In this document: one piece after another, positions 4,568 through 13,590 of the stretch
Position numbering within the stretch: position 1 is the stretch's first letter
Layout of the letters: every line of letters starts with the position of its first letter
Source of the DNA: UBA6182 sp964479585
Lineage (GTDB): Bacteria > Bacillota_I > Bacilli_A > Erysipelotrichales > Erysipelotrichaceae
Length of the DNA stretch: 17,009 bases
Reading direction: 5' to 3'
NCBI GenBank assembly: GCA_964479585.1
Contig: CAYZMP010000036.1
Coordinates: 1 to 17,009 of the forward strand
Made by a program: the position numbers and the translations under genes
Notes under the pieces: model-generated
What the model was told of the DNA's origin: nothing
What the model saw: the letters and a program-made list of their open reading frames with translations, nothing else
Databases searched by the model: none

Positions 4568-7500
4568 ATGAAGAAACAATCCTCTTATAAGCTGTCGAAA
4601 TTTGGAAATAAAGCGGTTCGACGTGACTACTCAAAAGTTAGTGGAGAACTCGACCTTCCCAATTTAGTAGAAATACAAACGGATTCGTTTAAATGGTTCC
4701 AACAAGAAGGAATCAAAGAAGTGTTTGACGAAATTTATCCGATTATGAACTATTCGGAGTCAATCAAATTAGAATTTGTTGATTATGAATTCGGCGAACC
4801 AAAATACGATGTCTTAGAATGTAAGATTCGTGAGGCAAACTATGCCGCTCCTATAAAAGGGAAAATGAAATTATCCATCTTGGATTCTCAAACAGGTGAA
4901 GTAATTGAAAAATACGAAGATGTATTTTTAGGTGACTTCCCATTAATGAGTGACTCAGGAACTTTTATTGTTAATGGTGCAGAACGTGTTATCGTTTCAC
5001 AAATCGTGCGTTCTCCTGGTGCATATTATGAAATATTACCAGAAGAAAAAGGACAAAAAGAAGTATTTCAAAGTGAATTGATTCCAAGTCGTGGGACTTG
5101 GTTAGAATTATTAACCGATGCGAAAAAACAAGCTTTAGGTCGTATCATTAATATGAGAGTGGATCGTAAGCGTAAAATCTTATCCACTGTCTTATTAAAA
5201 GCAGTCGGTTTATCCATGGATTTTGAAAAAGGTGAAGATGCGCTTGATACAAGCGATTTTAAGCGTTTTATGGAAGCGTTGAATTTACCGGTAAATGAAG
5301 AAATTGAAGTTATTAATGAACCACGTGAGTTTTTAAATAATTATGTCCTATTATATAATGGTTTGTTTGGTAATTACGAAGAATTAACAAACACCTTAGT
5401 GGCGGATAAAGTGAAAACAACCCAAGAAGCGTTGTTATCAATTTATGAGAACCAACGTTCTGATGAAGTCGCAACCTATGAAGGTGCGATTAACTTGATG
5501 GCTGCGAAGTTCTTTGACCACCGTCGTTATGACTTGACAAAAGCAGGTCGTTATAAATTACATAAAAAATTATCGGTTGGTGCTCGTTTAGAACAAACAA
5601 AACTTGCTGAAGATGTTTGTGATCATAATGGGAACGTTGTTTATCCAAGTGGAACTCGTATTAAGCGTAAAGAACGTGATGAGTTAAAAGCAGTGTTGGA
5701 TTATGGTGTAAACATGGAAGCCTTCCCTGCAAATCACTTGTTTGCTTATCCTGATGTAGTAGAAGTATCCACAAATTACAATTTAGGACTATTAGGGCGT
5801 GTTGTTGCTAAAGATTTTCAACTTGATGAACATACCTACACAGCTGGAATGGTATTAACTCATGATGATGTTAAGCGTTTAAGTAGTGTGGATCAACCTA
5901 TTTCAATTTATGCAGGTATTGTCGCTAAAGAAGTTAAATTGACGAGTGAAAATGCTCGCTCAGTATTAAACTATGGTCAACGTTTGTATACTTTAGGACG
6001 TGTACTTGTTGATAATGAAGATTTAGTTGTGGATAAAAAAGATGTAATTAAACCTTATTTCTTTAAAGAAGAAGGTAATCACAAACAAACATTAACAAAC
6101 AAACAAAGTGAAGCTATTGTAAAAGCAACAGCTAAAAAAGAAGTTTCAATTTGGTTGTTAGGTGCTGCTCTTCAACAGCTTTATGTGACACCTGAAAAAT
6201 CAACCCATGTTGTTAAAGTGCTTGGTATTGATCCATTATCACAAGCAAAAACCATTACCATTTCTGATATGTATGCATCGTATGATTACATGCTCAACAT
6301 GTTTGATGGTGTTGGTGATGTTGATGATATTGACCAACTTGGTAACCGTCGAATTCGTACAGTAGGAGAACTAATTCAAAATCAGTTTAGAATTGGTCTT
6401 TCTCGTATGGAACGTGTGGTTAAAGAAAGAATGTCCATTACTGAAACAGCTCAGTTGACACCAAAAAACTTAACGAACATTCGTCCATTAACTGCGGCGA
6501 TTAAAGAGTTCTTCTCAAGTTCTCAATTATCACAGTTTATGGATCAAACAAACCCACTTGCAGAACTTACAAACAAACGTCGTATTTCTGCATTAGGTCC
6601 TGGTGGTTTAACACGTGAACGTGCTGGATATGAAGTGCGTGATGTTCATAGTTCTCACTATGGTCGTATTTGTCCAATTGAAACACCAGAAGGTCCAAAC
6701 ATTGGTCTTATTTCTAACTTAACAACTTATGGAAAAGTAAATGAGTATGGGTTTATTCAAACACCATATCGTGTTGTTAAGGAAGATGGTACGGTTACAG
6801 AAGATGTACTTTATTTATCATCTGATGATGAACTTGATTATGTTATTGCTCAAGCAAACGAAGTTGTTGGTGGAAGATTAATCAATGAAGAAGTCGTTGT
6901 TCGTTATAAAGGTGAAAACATCATTGCAAAACGTGAAAGTGTTGAGCTTGCGGATGTTAGTCCAAAACAAATTGTTTCTGTTGCGACAGCGGCGATTCCA
7001 TTTTTGGAAAATGACGATGCTTCACGTGCTCTAATGGGCGCAAACATGCAACGTCAAGCAATTCCACTTATTCGTCCTGATTCACCATATGTAGGTACTG
7101 GTATTGAATATCGTGTAGCTAAAGACTCAGGTAGTGCAATCATTGCTAAAAACGAAGGTATTGTTAACTATGTTGATGGTCGCAAGATTGTCGTAAGTGA
7201 AAAAGACAATGAACGTGTGTATACCTTACAAAAGTTTAGACGTTCAAACCAAGGAACAAGTGTTACTCAAAATCCTGTTGTTAAAAAGGGTGAAAAGATA
7301 TATCCTGGTGATATTTTAGCTGATGGTCCAGCGATGGACAAAGGTGAATTAGCACTTGGACAAAACGTAACCATTGCCTTTATGACTTGGTATGGATACA
7401 ACTATGAAGATGCTGTTATCATGTCAGAACGCTTAGTACGTGATGATGTGTATACATCCATTCATATTGAAGAATATGATATTGAGATTCGTGAAACAAA

Positions 7501-8692
7501 ATTAGGTCCAGAAGAGATTACTCGTGATATTCCAAATGTAAGTGAGAATGCTTGTCGTCATTTAGATGCACGAGGCATTGTTATGATTGGTGCGGAAGTA
7601 AAAGAAGGAGACATTTTGGTTGGTAAAGTTACACCAAAAGGTCAAAGTGAAATCTCACCTGAAGAAAAATTATTGTTAGCTATCTTTGGAGAAAAATCAC
7701 GTGAAGTTCGTGATAATTCCTTAAAAGTACCTCATGGAGGTAGTGGTATTGTTCAAGATGTTAAAATCTTTAACCGTGCTAGTGGTCATGATTTACCTCC
7801 AGGAGTTAATGAGATCGTTAAAGTATACATTGTTCAAAAACGTAAAATCTCTGAAGGAGATAAAATGGCGGGTCGCCATGGTAACAAAGGGGTTATCTCT
7901 AAAATCTTACCAGTCGAAGATATGCCATTTATGCCTGATGGAACACAAGTAGACATTATGTTAAATCCATTTGGGGTTCCTTCACGGATGAACATTGGAC
8001 AAGTGTTGGAGATCCACTTAGGGATGGCTGCTAAAAAACTTGGGGTTAAATTTGCGACACCAGTATTTGATGGTATTGAAAATGATGATCTTAAAGCCAT
8101 TATGGAAGAAGCACAAATGAATCCAGATGGTAAAACAATCTTGTTTGATGGTCGTACAGGGGAAGCATTTGATGAGCGCATCGCTGTTGGGGTTATGTAT
8201 ATGATTAAACTTGCCCACATGGTTGATGATAAATTGCATGCACGTGCTACAGGTCCTTACTCCTTAGTAACCCAACAACCACTTGGTGGTAAAGCACAAA
8301 ATGGTGGACAACGTTTTGGGGAAATGGAAGTATGGGCATTAGAAGCTTATGGTGCCGCAAGAGCATTACAAGAAATCTTAACCATTAAATCCGATGATAT
8401 TGCGGGTCGTACAAAAACATACGAAGCCATTATCAAAGGAAAAGATATTCCTGAAGCAGGTGTACCAGAATCATTTAGAGTATTAAAACACGAACTTCAA
8501 GCATTGGCAATTGATGTTAAATTGTTAAATGAAGATGGTCGTGAAATAGATATGAAGAAAATGGAAGTTGATGAATTAGCTGCGGTTGTTGAAATTGAAC
8601 AATCCGAAGATACATCCACAGACGCTTCTATTGAAGTAGACGAAGAAGACATCACTGAAGCCGCAGTAGTTGGCTTTGATGATGAAATATAA
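4568..8692 (+). CDS. rpoB: DNA-directed RNA polymerase subunit beta
   Basis: Protein of 1374 aa, about 180-200 residues longer than typical Bacillus RpoB. It forms half of the RNA polymerase active-site cleft. Landmarks: GAERVIVSQIVRSPG near the N terminus, the rifampicin region SSQLSQFMDQTNP...LTNKRRISALGPGG (about 649-677), RPDSPYVGTG, NYEDAVIMSERL, and GDKMAGRHGNKG with active-site lysines K1099 and K1107 (E. coli K1065 and K1073). The residue matching E. coli His526 is Asn669, while the equivalents of Asp516 and Ser531 are kept. The extra length lies mainly between RYDL (320-323) and QLGNRR (590-595), about 270 residues against about 140 in B. subtilis. The C terminus is an acidic tail. 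The start at 4568 follows AAAGGA (4554-4559); the ATG at 4564 is out of frame. The RpoC ribosome binding site overlaps the stop. Confidence 0.98.
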   Translation: MKKQSSYKLSKFGNKAVRRDYSKVSGELDLPNLVEIQTDSFKWFQQEGIKEVFDEIYPIMNYSESIKLEFVDYEFGEPKYDVLECKIREANYAAPIKGKMKLSILDSQTGEVIEKYEDVFLGDFPLMSDSGTFIVNGAERVIVSQIVRSPGAYYEILPEEKGQKEVFQSELIPSRGTWLELLTDAKKQALGRIINMRVDRKRKILSTVLLKAVGLSMDFEKGEDALDTSDFKRFMEALNLPVNEEIEVINEPREFLNNYVLLYNGLFGNYEELTNTLVADKVKTTQEALLSIYENQRSDEVATYEGAINLMAAKFFDHRRYDLTKAGRYKLHKKLSVGARLEQTKLAEDVCDHNGNVVYPSGTRIKRKERDELKAVLDYGVNMEAFPANHLFAYPDVVEVSTNYNLGLLGRVVAKDFQLDEHTYTAGMVLTHDDVKRLSSVDQPISIYAGIVAKEVKLTSENARSVLNYGQRLYTLGRVLVDNEDLVVDKKDVIKPYFFKEEGNHKQTLTNKQSEAIVKATAKKEVSIWLLGAALQQLYVTPEKSTHVVKVLGIDPLSQAKTITISDMYASYDYMLNMFDGVGDVDDIDQLGNRRIRTVGELIQNQFRIGLSRMERVVKERMSITETAQLTPKNLTNIRPLTAAIKEFFSSSQLSQFMDQTNPLAELTNKRRISALGPGGLTRERAGYEVRDVHSSHYGRICPIETPEGPNIGLISNLTTYGKVNEYGFIQTPYRVVKEDGTVTEDVLYLSSDDELDYVIAQANEVVGGRLINEEVVVRYKGENIIAKRESVELADVSPKQIVSVATAAIPFLENDDASRALMGANMQRQAIPLIRPDSPYVGTGIEYRVAKDSGSAIIAKNEGIVNYVDGRKIVVSEKDNERVYTLQKFRRSNQGTSVTQNPVVKKGEKIYPGDILADGPAMDKGELALGQNVTIAFMTWYGYNYEDAVIMSERLVRDDVYTSIHIEEYDIEIRETKLGPEEITRDIPNVSENACRHLDARGIVMIGAEVKEGDILVGKVTPKGQSEISPEEKLLLAIFGEKSREVRDNSLKVPHGGSGIVQDVKIFNRASGHDLPPGVNEIVKVYIVQKRKISEGDKMAGRHGNKGVISKILPVEDMPFMPDGTQVDIMLNPFGVPSRMNIGQVLEIHLGMAAKKLGVKFATPVFDGIENDDLKAIMEEAQMNPDGKTILFDGRTGEAFDERIAVGVMYMIKLAHMVDDKLHARATGPYSLVTQQPLGGKAQNGGQRFGEMEVWALEAYGAARALQEILTIKSDDIAGRTKTYEAIIKGKDIPEAGVPESFRVLKHELQALAIDVKLLNEDGREIDMKKMEVDELAAVVEIEQSEDTSTDASIEVDEEDITEAAVVGFDDEI

Positions 8693-8705
8693 GGAGGCAT
8701 AAACA

Positions 8706-11700
8706 ATGAGTATTAATAATTTCGCCTCGATTCAAATTGGTTTAGCATCTCGTGAGCGCATTTTAGAATGGTCTTTCGGGGAAGTTAAAAAACCAGAAAC
8801 CATTAACTATCGTTCTCAAAAACCAGAACGAGATGGTTTGTTTTGTGAGCGCATCTTTGGTCCAAGCAAGGACTGGGAATGTTATTGTGGTAAGTATAAG
8901 AAAGTACGCTACAAAGGTGTTGTCTGTGACCGATGTGGTGTTGAGATTACAAAATCAAATGTTCGTCGTGAACGTATGGGGCACATTGAACTTGCTGCTC
9001 CAGTAGCGCACATTTGGTATTTGCGTGGTATTCCTTCACGCATGAGTTTGTTGCTGAATGTTCCACCAAAAGCACTTGAAGAAGTAGTGTATTTCGTTTC
9101 TTGGATTGTAACTGATCCAAAGCAAACCGATCTAGATTATAAACAAGTTATTTCCGAACGTGAATTACGTGATTACTCTGAGAAATTTGGTCGTGGATCA
9201 TTTGTTGCAAAAACAGGTGCTGAAGCAGTACAAACATTACTAGAACAAGTTGAACTTGAAAAAGAACACGAAGCCATCATTAAAGATTTAGAAGATGCTG
9301 TAAGTGAAAAACGTAAAAAACTAATTAAACGTTTAGAAACAGTGGAAGCATTCTTGTATTCTGATAATCAACCTGAATGGATGATCATGAGTGTACTACC
9401 TGTTATTCCACCGGATTTACGTCCGATGTTACAGTTAGATGGTGGTCGTTTTGCAACGAGTGACTTAAATGATTTATATCGTCGTGTCATTACTCGTAAT
9501 AACCGTCTAAGAAAGTTATTGGAACTTGGAACACCAGCGATTATTGTACAAAATGAAAAACGTATGCTTCAAGAAGCAGTCGATGCTCTTATTGACAATG
9601 GTCGTCGTTCAAAACCAATTACTGGTGCTGGTGGTCGTGCATTAAAATCACTAAGCCATAGCTTAAAAGGTAAACAAGGTCGTTTCCGTCAAAACCTACT
9701 AGGAAAACGTGTAGACTTTTCCGGTCGTAGTGTTATTGCTGTTGGACCAGATTTAAAAATGTATGAAGCTGGAATTCCACGTGAAATGGCTATTCAGTTG
9801 TTTAAACCATTTGTTATTAATGAAATTGTGGTACGTGGTATTGCAGGTAATCCAAAAACTGCAGAGAAATTAATTGATCGTCAAGATCCAAGAGCATGGG
9901 ACATTGTTGAAGAAGTGATTAAAGATCACCCAATTTTACTTAACCGTGCACCAACGCTTCACCGTTTAGGTATTCAAGCTTTCTTCCCTAAATTAGTAGA
10001 AGGTAGAGCTATTCGTATTCATCCTCTTGTCACACCAGCATTTAACGCTGACTTTGACGGTGACCAAATGGCTGTTCATGTTCCTTTATCAGAAGAAGCA
10101 CGTGCTGAAGCTGAAATCTTAATGCTAGGTTCTAACAACATCTTAGGTCCTAAAGATGGTAAACCAATCGTTACACCATCTCAAGACATGGTGTTGGGAA
10201 ACTTCTTTCTAAACATGGAAGAAACAGCAGAAGAGTTCATTGAAAAAGCCATTGAATTAGAAGTGATGGGTGATGTTGAAGAAGCTGAGTTGTATCGTAC
10301 ATACGCAAATAATCAAGGGAAAGCATTCAAAAGTCCTAATGAAGCACTACTTGCTTATGAAAACAAGCAAATTCACCTACACACTCGTATTGCATTAAAA
10401 GCAAACAGTTTGAAAAAAGATGGATTTAGCATTGAACAAAACAAAGCATATATTATTACAACGGTAGGGAAGATCATCTTTAATGATATGTTCCCATCTG
10501 ATTTCCCTTATTTAAATGAAGTAAGCAAAGAAAACTTCGAAAGAACACCGGATCGTTATTTTGTAAACCAAGGTGAAAACTTAAAAGAAGTTGTAAGCAG
10601 TATGCCTCTTTCTACTGAATTTAAAAAGAAAGATTTAGGACTAATCATTACTGAAGTATTTAACCGCTACTCTACGAAAAAGACTGCAGAAATCTTAGAC
10701 TCCTTTAAGGATTTAGGATTTAAGTATTCAACAATTGCAGGTATGACGGTATCCTTAGCCGATATTATTGTTGCACCTAATAAAGAAGAACATGTTGAGG
10801 CAGGTAAAGAAAAAGCTGCTGAACTAATGACACTACATCGTCGTGGTTTACTAACTGCTTGGGAATGGGAACGTCATCTAACGACATTATGGGATAATGT
10901 TAAGGAAAAGATTGCGGATGAATTAATGCAAAACTTACCTCGTAAAAACCCAATTAACATGATGGCTGTTTCTGGAGCTCGTGGTAACCGTTCACACTTT
11001 ACACAACTTGCAGGTATGCGTGGATTGATGGCGAAACCTACTCAATCCAAATCGAAAAAAGAATATCAATCATCCATTATCGAGGTACCTATTTACTCAT
11101 CCTTTAGAGAAGGGCTAAACGTTAGTGAGTTCTTTATTTCTACTCACGGTGTGCGTAAAGGTCTTACCGATACAGCGCTTAAAACAGCGGAATCAGGTTA
11201 CTTAACACGTCGTTTAGTTGATGTAGCACAAGATGTTATTATTAACGAAGAAGATTGTGGAACCGATCGTGGATATGTTGTAAGTGAAATTGTAGATCGT
11301 AAAACGAATTCTGTCATTGAGTCACTTTATGATCGTTTAGTTGGACGATATGCGAAAGAAACAATTGTTGATCCAATTACAAAAGAAGTGTTAGTTGAAG
11401 AAGACGAATTTATTAATGATTACACAGCTCGTCGCATTCAAGAAACAGGAATTAAGGAAGTACTAATTCGTAACGTATTTACATGTGATTCAACTTATGG
11501 AATATGTAAAAAATGTTATGGACGTAACATGGCAACGGGTAAACTAGTGGAAGTTGGCGAAGCTGTAGGAATTATGGCTGCGCAATCCATTGGGGAACCA
11601 GGTACACAGTTAACGATGCGTACATTCCATACTGGTGGTGTTGCGGCTGCGGAAGGTCAAGATATTACTCAAGGTTTACCTCGTGTTGAGGAACTCTTTG

Positions 11701-12527
11701 AAGCTCGTTCTCCTAAAGCAGTAGCTGTATTATCAAAAATCGATGGACAAATCACAGACATTATTGAAAGTGATGAAACGACTCGTAAGACTAAAGTCAT
11801 TGTATCGAATGATAAGGAAAGCATTGAACATGAAATTGATGTTAATCAAACCTTACGTTCTTGGATGAAGGTAGGTACGGATGTACTTGCTGGAGATAAA
11901 CTAACTGAAGGTCAAGTAAATCCAAAAGAACTACTTGAGGTAGCAGGAGTCAATGAAGTTCAAAATTACATCTTAAAAGAAGTTAAAAAGGTATATGCCA
12001 GCCAAGGTATTGAGATATCGGATAAGCACGTTGAAGTTATGATTCGTCAAATGCTTCGTAAAGTGATTATCATTGATGGACAAGACACATCCTTATCACC
12101 TGGTGTACAACTAAGTTTACCAGCAATCACAAACATTAACCGTAATGCCCTGTTATCTGGTAAACGTCCAGCAATCTTTAGACCAACCTTGCTTGGAATA
12201 TCAAAAGCATCGGTTGAAACAGATTCATTCTTATCGGCAGCGTCATTCCAAGAAACAACCAAAGTATTAACAGATGCTTCCATTAAAGGTAAGATTGATC
12301 CACTGATGGGTCTAAAAGAGAATGTCATTATTGGGAAAATGATCCCAGCCGGTACCGGTTCAAAAACTCATCGTGAAACAACGGTTGAAATTTTAGAGCT
12401 AGCAAACTATCTAAGAGAACAACGAATTGAACGTAATCGTCCTTCTGAAGATTTAATTGAATTACCAGAAGAAATGGTTCGTACAAATGACGATGAGAAA
12501 GAGCAAGAAATCGAAACTAATGATTGA
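8706..12527 (+). CDS. rpoC: DNA-directed RNA polymerase subunit beta'
   Basis: Protein of 1273 aa, a Firmicutes-type beta' without split or large insertion. Landmarks in order: N-terminal zinc domain with Cys59, Cys61, Cys74 and Cys77; clamp helices that bind sigma (about 260-310); the catalytic NADFDGDQM (447-455) whose Asp449, Asp451 and Asp453 hold the active-site magnesium; second zinc site Cys851, Cys927, Cys934 and Cys937; bridge helix and trigger loop with GIMAAQSIGEPGTQ and M971/H975. It ends in an acidic tail. AAGGAGG (8691-8697) overlaps the rpoB stop and lies 8 nt from the ATG, so the subunits are made from one mRNA. The TGA stop forms part of the next promoter's -35 box. Confidence 0.98.
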   Translation: MSINNFASIQIGLASRERILEWSFGEVKKPETINYRSQKPERDGLFCERIFGPSKDWECYCGKYKKVRYKGVVCDRCGVEITKSNVRRERMGHIELAAPVAHIWYLRGIPSRMSLLLNVPPKALEEVVYFVSWIVTDPKQTDLDYKQVISERELRDYSEKFGRGSFVAKTGAEAVQTLLEQVELEKEHEAIIKDLEDAVSEKRKKLIKRLETVEAFLYSDNQPEWMIMSVLPVIPPDLRPMLQLDGGRFATSDLNDLYRRVITRNNRLRKLLELGTPAIIVQNEKRMLQEAVDALIDNGRRSKPITGAGGRALKSLSHSLKGKQGRFRQNLLGKRVDFSGRSVIAVGPDLKMYEAGIPREMAIQLFKPFVINEIVVRGIAGNPKTAEKLIDRQDPRAWDIVEEVIKDHPILLNRAPTLHRLGIQAFFPKLVEGRAIRIHPLVTPAFNADFDGDQMAVHVPLSEEARAEAEILMLGSNNILGPKDGKPIVTPSQDMVLGNFFLNMEETAEEFIEKAIELEVMGDVEEAELYRTYANNQGKAFKSPNEALLAYENKQIHLHTRIALKANSLKKDGFSIEQNKAYIITTVGKIIFNDMFPSDFPYLNEVSKENFERTPDRYFVNQGENLKEVVSSMPLSTEFKKKDLGLIITEVFNRYSTKKTAEILDSFKDLGFKYSTIAGMTVSLADIIVAPNKEEHVEAGKEKAAELMTLHRRGLLTAWEWERHLTTLWDNVKEKIADELMQNLPRKNPINMMAVSGARGNRSHFTQLAGMRGLMAKPTQSKSKKEYQSSIIEVPIYSSFREGLNVSEFFISTHGVRKGLTDTALKTAESGYLTRRLVDVAQDVIINEEDCGTDRGYVVSEIVDRKTNSVIESLYDRLVGRYAKETIVDPITKEVLVEEDEFINDYTARRIQETGIKEVLIRNVFTCDSTYGICKKCYGRNMATGKLVEVGEAVGIMAAQSIGEPGTQLTMRTFHTGGVAAAEGQDITQGLPRVEELFEARSPKAVAVLSKIDGQITDIIESDETTRKTKVIVSNDKESIEHEIDVNQTLRSWMKVGTDVLAGDKLTEGQVNPKELLEVAGVNEVQNYILKEVKKVYASQGIEISDKHVEVMIRQMLRKVIIIDGQDTSLSPGVQLSLPAITNINRNALLSGKRPAIFRPTLLGISKASVETDSFLSAASFQETTKVLTDASIKGKIDPLMGLKENVIIGKMIPAGTGSKTHRETTVEILELANYLREQRIERNRPSEDLIELPEEMVRTNDDEKEQEIETND

Positions 12528-12552
12528 CATTTAAGCTGAGCTTTTGTATTAT
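12524..12552 (+). promoter_or_regulatory. Promoter of rpsL-rpsG-fusA
   Basis: Perfect -35 TTGACA (12524-12529), 17-bp spacer and -10 TATTAT (12547-12552), one mismatch from consensus. The -35 box contains the rpoC stop TGA. Transcription would start near 12559 and give a leader of about 90 nt. No terminator is seen between rpoC and this point, so rpoBC readthrough probably adds to expression. Confidence 0.8.
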
Positions 12553-12568
12553 TATAACGCTAAAACAT

Positions 12569-12599
12569 AGTTGAGTTTCCCATGCGCGGAAACTTAACT
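12569..12599 (+). promoter_or_regulatory. Strong hairpin at the 5' end of the rpsL leader
   Basis: AGTTGAGTTTCC (12569-12580) pairs with GGAAACTTAACT (12588-12599) over 12 bp with one G-U pair, and the loop is CATGCGC. It starts about 10 nt after the predicted transcription start and has no T tract. A second hairpin, ACACAC (12614-12619)/GTGTGT (12626-12631), lies between it and the ribosome binding site. This may be an mRNA-stabilising structure or a binding site for S7 or S12; the family is not recognised. Confidence 0.55.
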
Positions 12600-12649
12600 T
12601 ATTGCAAAATATGACACACCAGGATGTGTGTGTATAAGAAAGGAGAAAT

Positions 12650-13060
12650 ATGCCAACAATTAACCAGTTAGTACGTAACAGTCGTAAAAGCAAAGTGACT
12701 AAGTCAAAATCCCCCGCTTTAAATCGCGGATTAAATACTTTGTTGAAAGAACCGACCAAAATAAGCTCACCTCAAAAACGTGGGGTTTGTACTCGTGTTG
12801 GAACCATGACACCGAAAAAACCTAACTCAGCATTACGTAAATATGCTCGTGTTCGTTTAAGTAACGGTATGGAAGTCAACGCCTACATTCCAGGAATCGG
12901 ACATAACCTACAAGAACATAGTGTTATTATGATTCGTGGTGGTCGTGTTAAAGACTTACCTGGGGTTCGTTACCACATTATTCGTGGAACAATGGACTGC
13001 GCAGGAGTTAATGGCCGTATGCAAAGTCGTTCATTATACGGTGCAAAAAAACCAAAATAA
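12650..13060 (+). CDS. rpsL: 30S ribosomal protein S12
   Basis: Protein of 136 aa, the Firmicutes form with an insert around residues 24-40 relative to the 124-aa E. coli protein. S12 sits at the decoding centre of the 30S subunit and helps control accuracy. Conserved segments are PQKRGVCTRVG (41-51), TPKKPNSALRK (54-64), GHNLQEHSV (84-92) and GGRVKDLPGVRYH (97-109). Lys56 and Lys101 match E. coli Lys42 and Lys87, so the usual streptomycin-resistance substitutions are absent. Asp102 matches Asp88, the residue that RimO modifies in some bacteria. The start at 12650 follows AAAGGAG with short spacing (4 nt). It is first in the rpsL-rpsG-fusA unit. Confidence 0.98.
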   Translation: MPTINQLVRNSRKSKVTKSKSPALNRGLNTLLKEPTKISSPQKRGVCTRVGTMTPKKPNSALRKYARVRLSNGMEVNAYIPGIGHNLQEHSVIMIRGGRVKDLPGVRYHIIRGTMDCAGVNGRMQSRSLYGAKKPK

Positions 13061-13087
13061 ATTGTTTTGTGAAAGGAGAGAGTTACT

Positions 13088-13558
13088 ATGCCAAGAAAAG
13101 GCTATATAGCAAAACGTGATGTGTTAATCGATCCAATTTACAATTCAAAATTGGTAACACGATTGATAAATAAGATTATGGTTGATGGTAAACGTGGTGT
13201 TGCCCAATCGATCTTATATAACGCATTTGAAATCGTTGAAGAAAAAACTGGCAAAGAGCCAATGGAAGTATTTGAGCAAGCATTAGCAAATGTAATGCCA
13301 ATGCTTGAACTAAAAGCTCGCCGTGTTGGTGGTTCAAATTACCAAGTACCGGTGGAAGTAAGTGCAGAAAGACGTTTAACTTTAGGGTTACGTTGGGTTG
13401 TGAACTATGCTCGTTTGCGTAGTGAAAAAACTATGGAGATGCGCTTAGCTAACGAAATTATCGATGCCGCAAACGGCAATGGAGCATCAGTTAAAAAACG
13501 TGATGATATTCATCGCATGGCTGAAGCAAATAAAGCATTTGCACATTACCGCTGGTAA
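13088..13558 (+). CDS. rpsG: 30S ribosomal protein S7
   Basis: Protein of 156 aa, the standard length. S7 binds the 3' major domain of 16S rRNA, starts assembly of the 30S head and touches the E and P sites. Visible family segments are the basic N terminus MPRKGYIAKRDV, LVTRLINKIMVDGKRGVAQ (22-40), ELKARRVGGSNYQVPVEV (74-91), RRLTLGLRW (94-102), and the end HRMAEANKAFAHYRW. AAGGAG (13073-13078) lies 9 nt before the ATG, and rpsL ends 27 nt upstream. In E. coli S7 represses its own operon; here no comparable site in the rpsL-rpsG gap is evident, since the gap is too short for much structure. Confidence 0.98.
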   Translation: MPRKGYIAKRDVLIDPIYNSKLVTRLINKIMVDGKRGVAQSILYNAFEIVEEKTGKEPMEVFEQALANVMPMLELKARRVGGSNYQVPVEVSAERRLTLGLRWVVNYARLRSEKTMEMRLANEIIDAANGNGASVKKRDDIHRMAEANKAFAHYRW

Positions 13559-13590
13559 GATGCAGTCGCTACTAGAAAGGAAGGTATATT

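Noticed and set aside
7834..8239. Antisense ORFs within rpoB, and similar ones within rpoC, fusA and tuf
   Set aside because: They are shadows of strongly conserved coding sequence, with low-complexity translations, no ribosome binding site and no family likeness.
12525..12527. TGA read as tryptophan (Mycoplasma code)
   Set aside because: TGA ends padR, ybxB and rpoC at family-typical lengths, and conserved Trp residues such as the one ending S7 use TGG.
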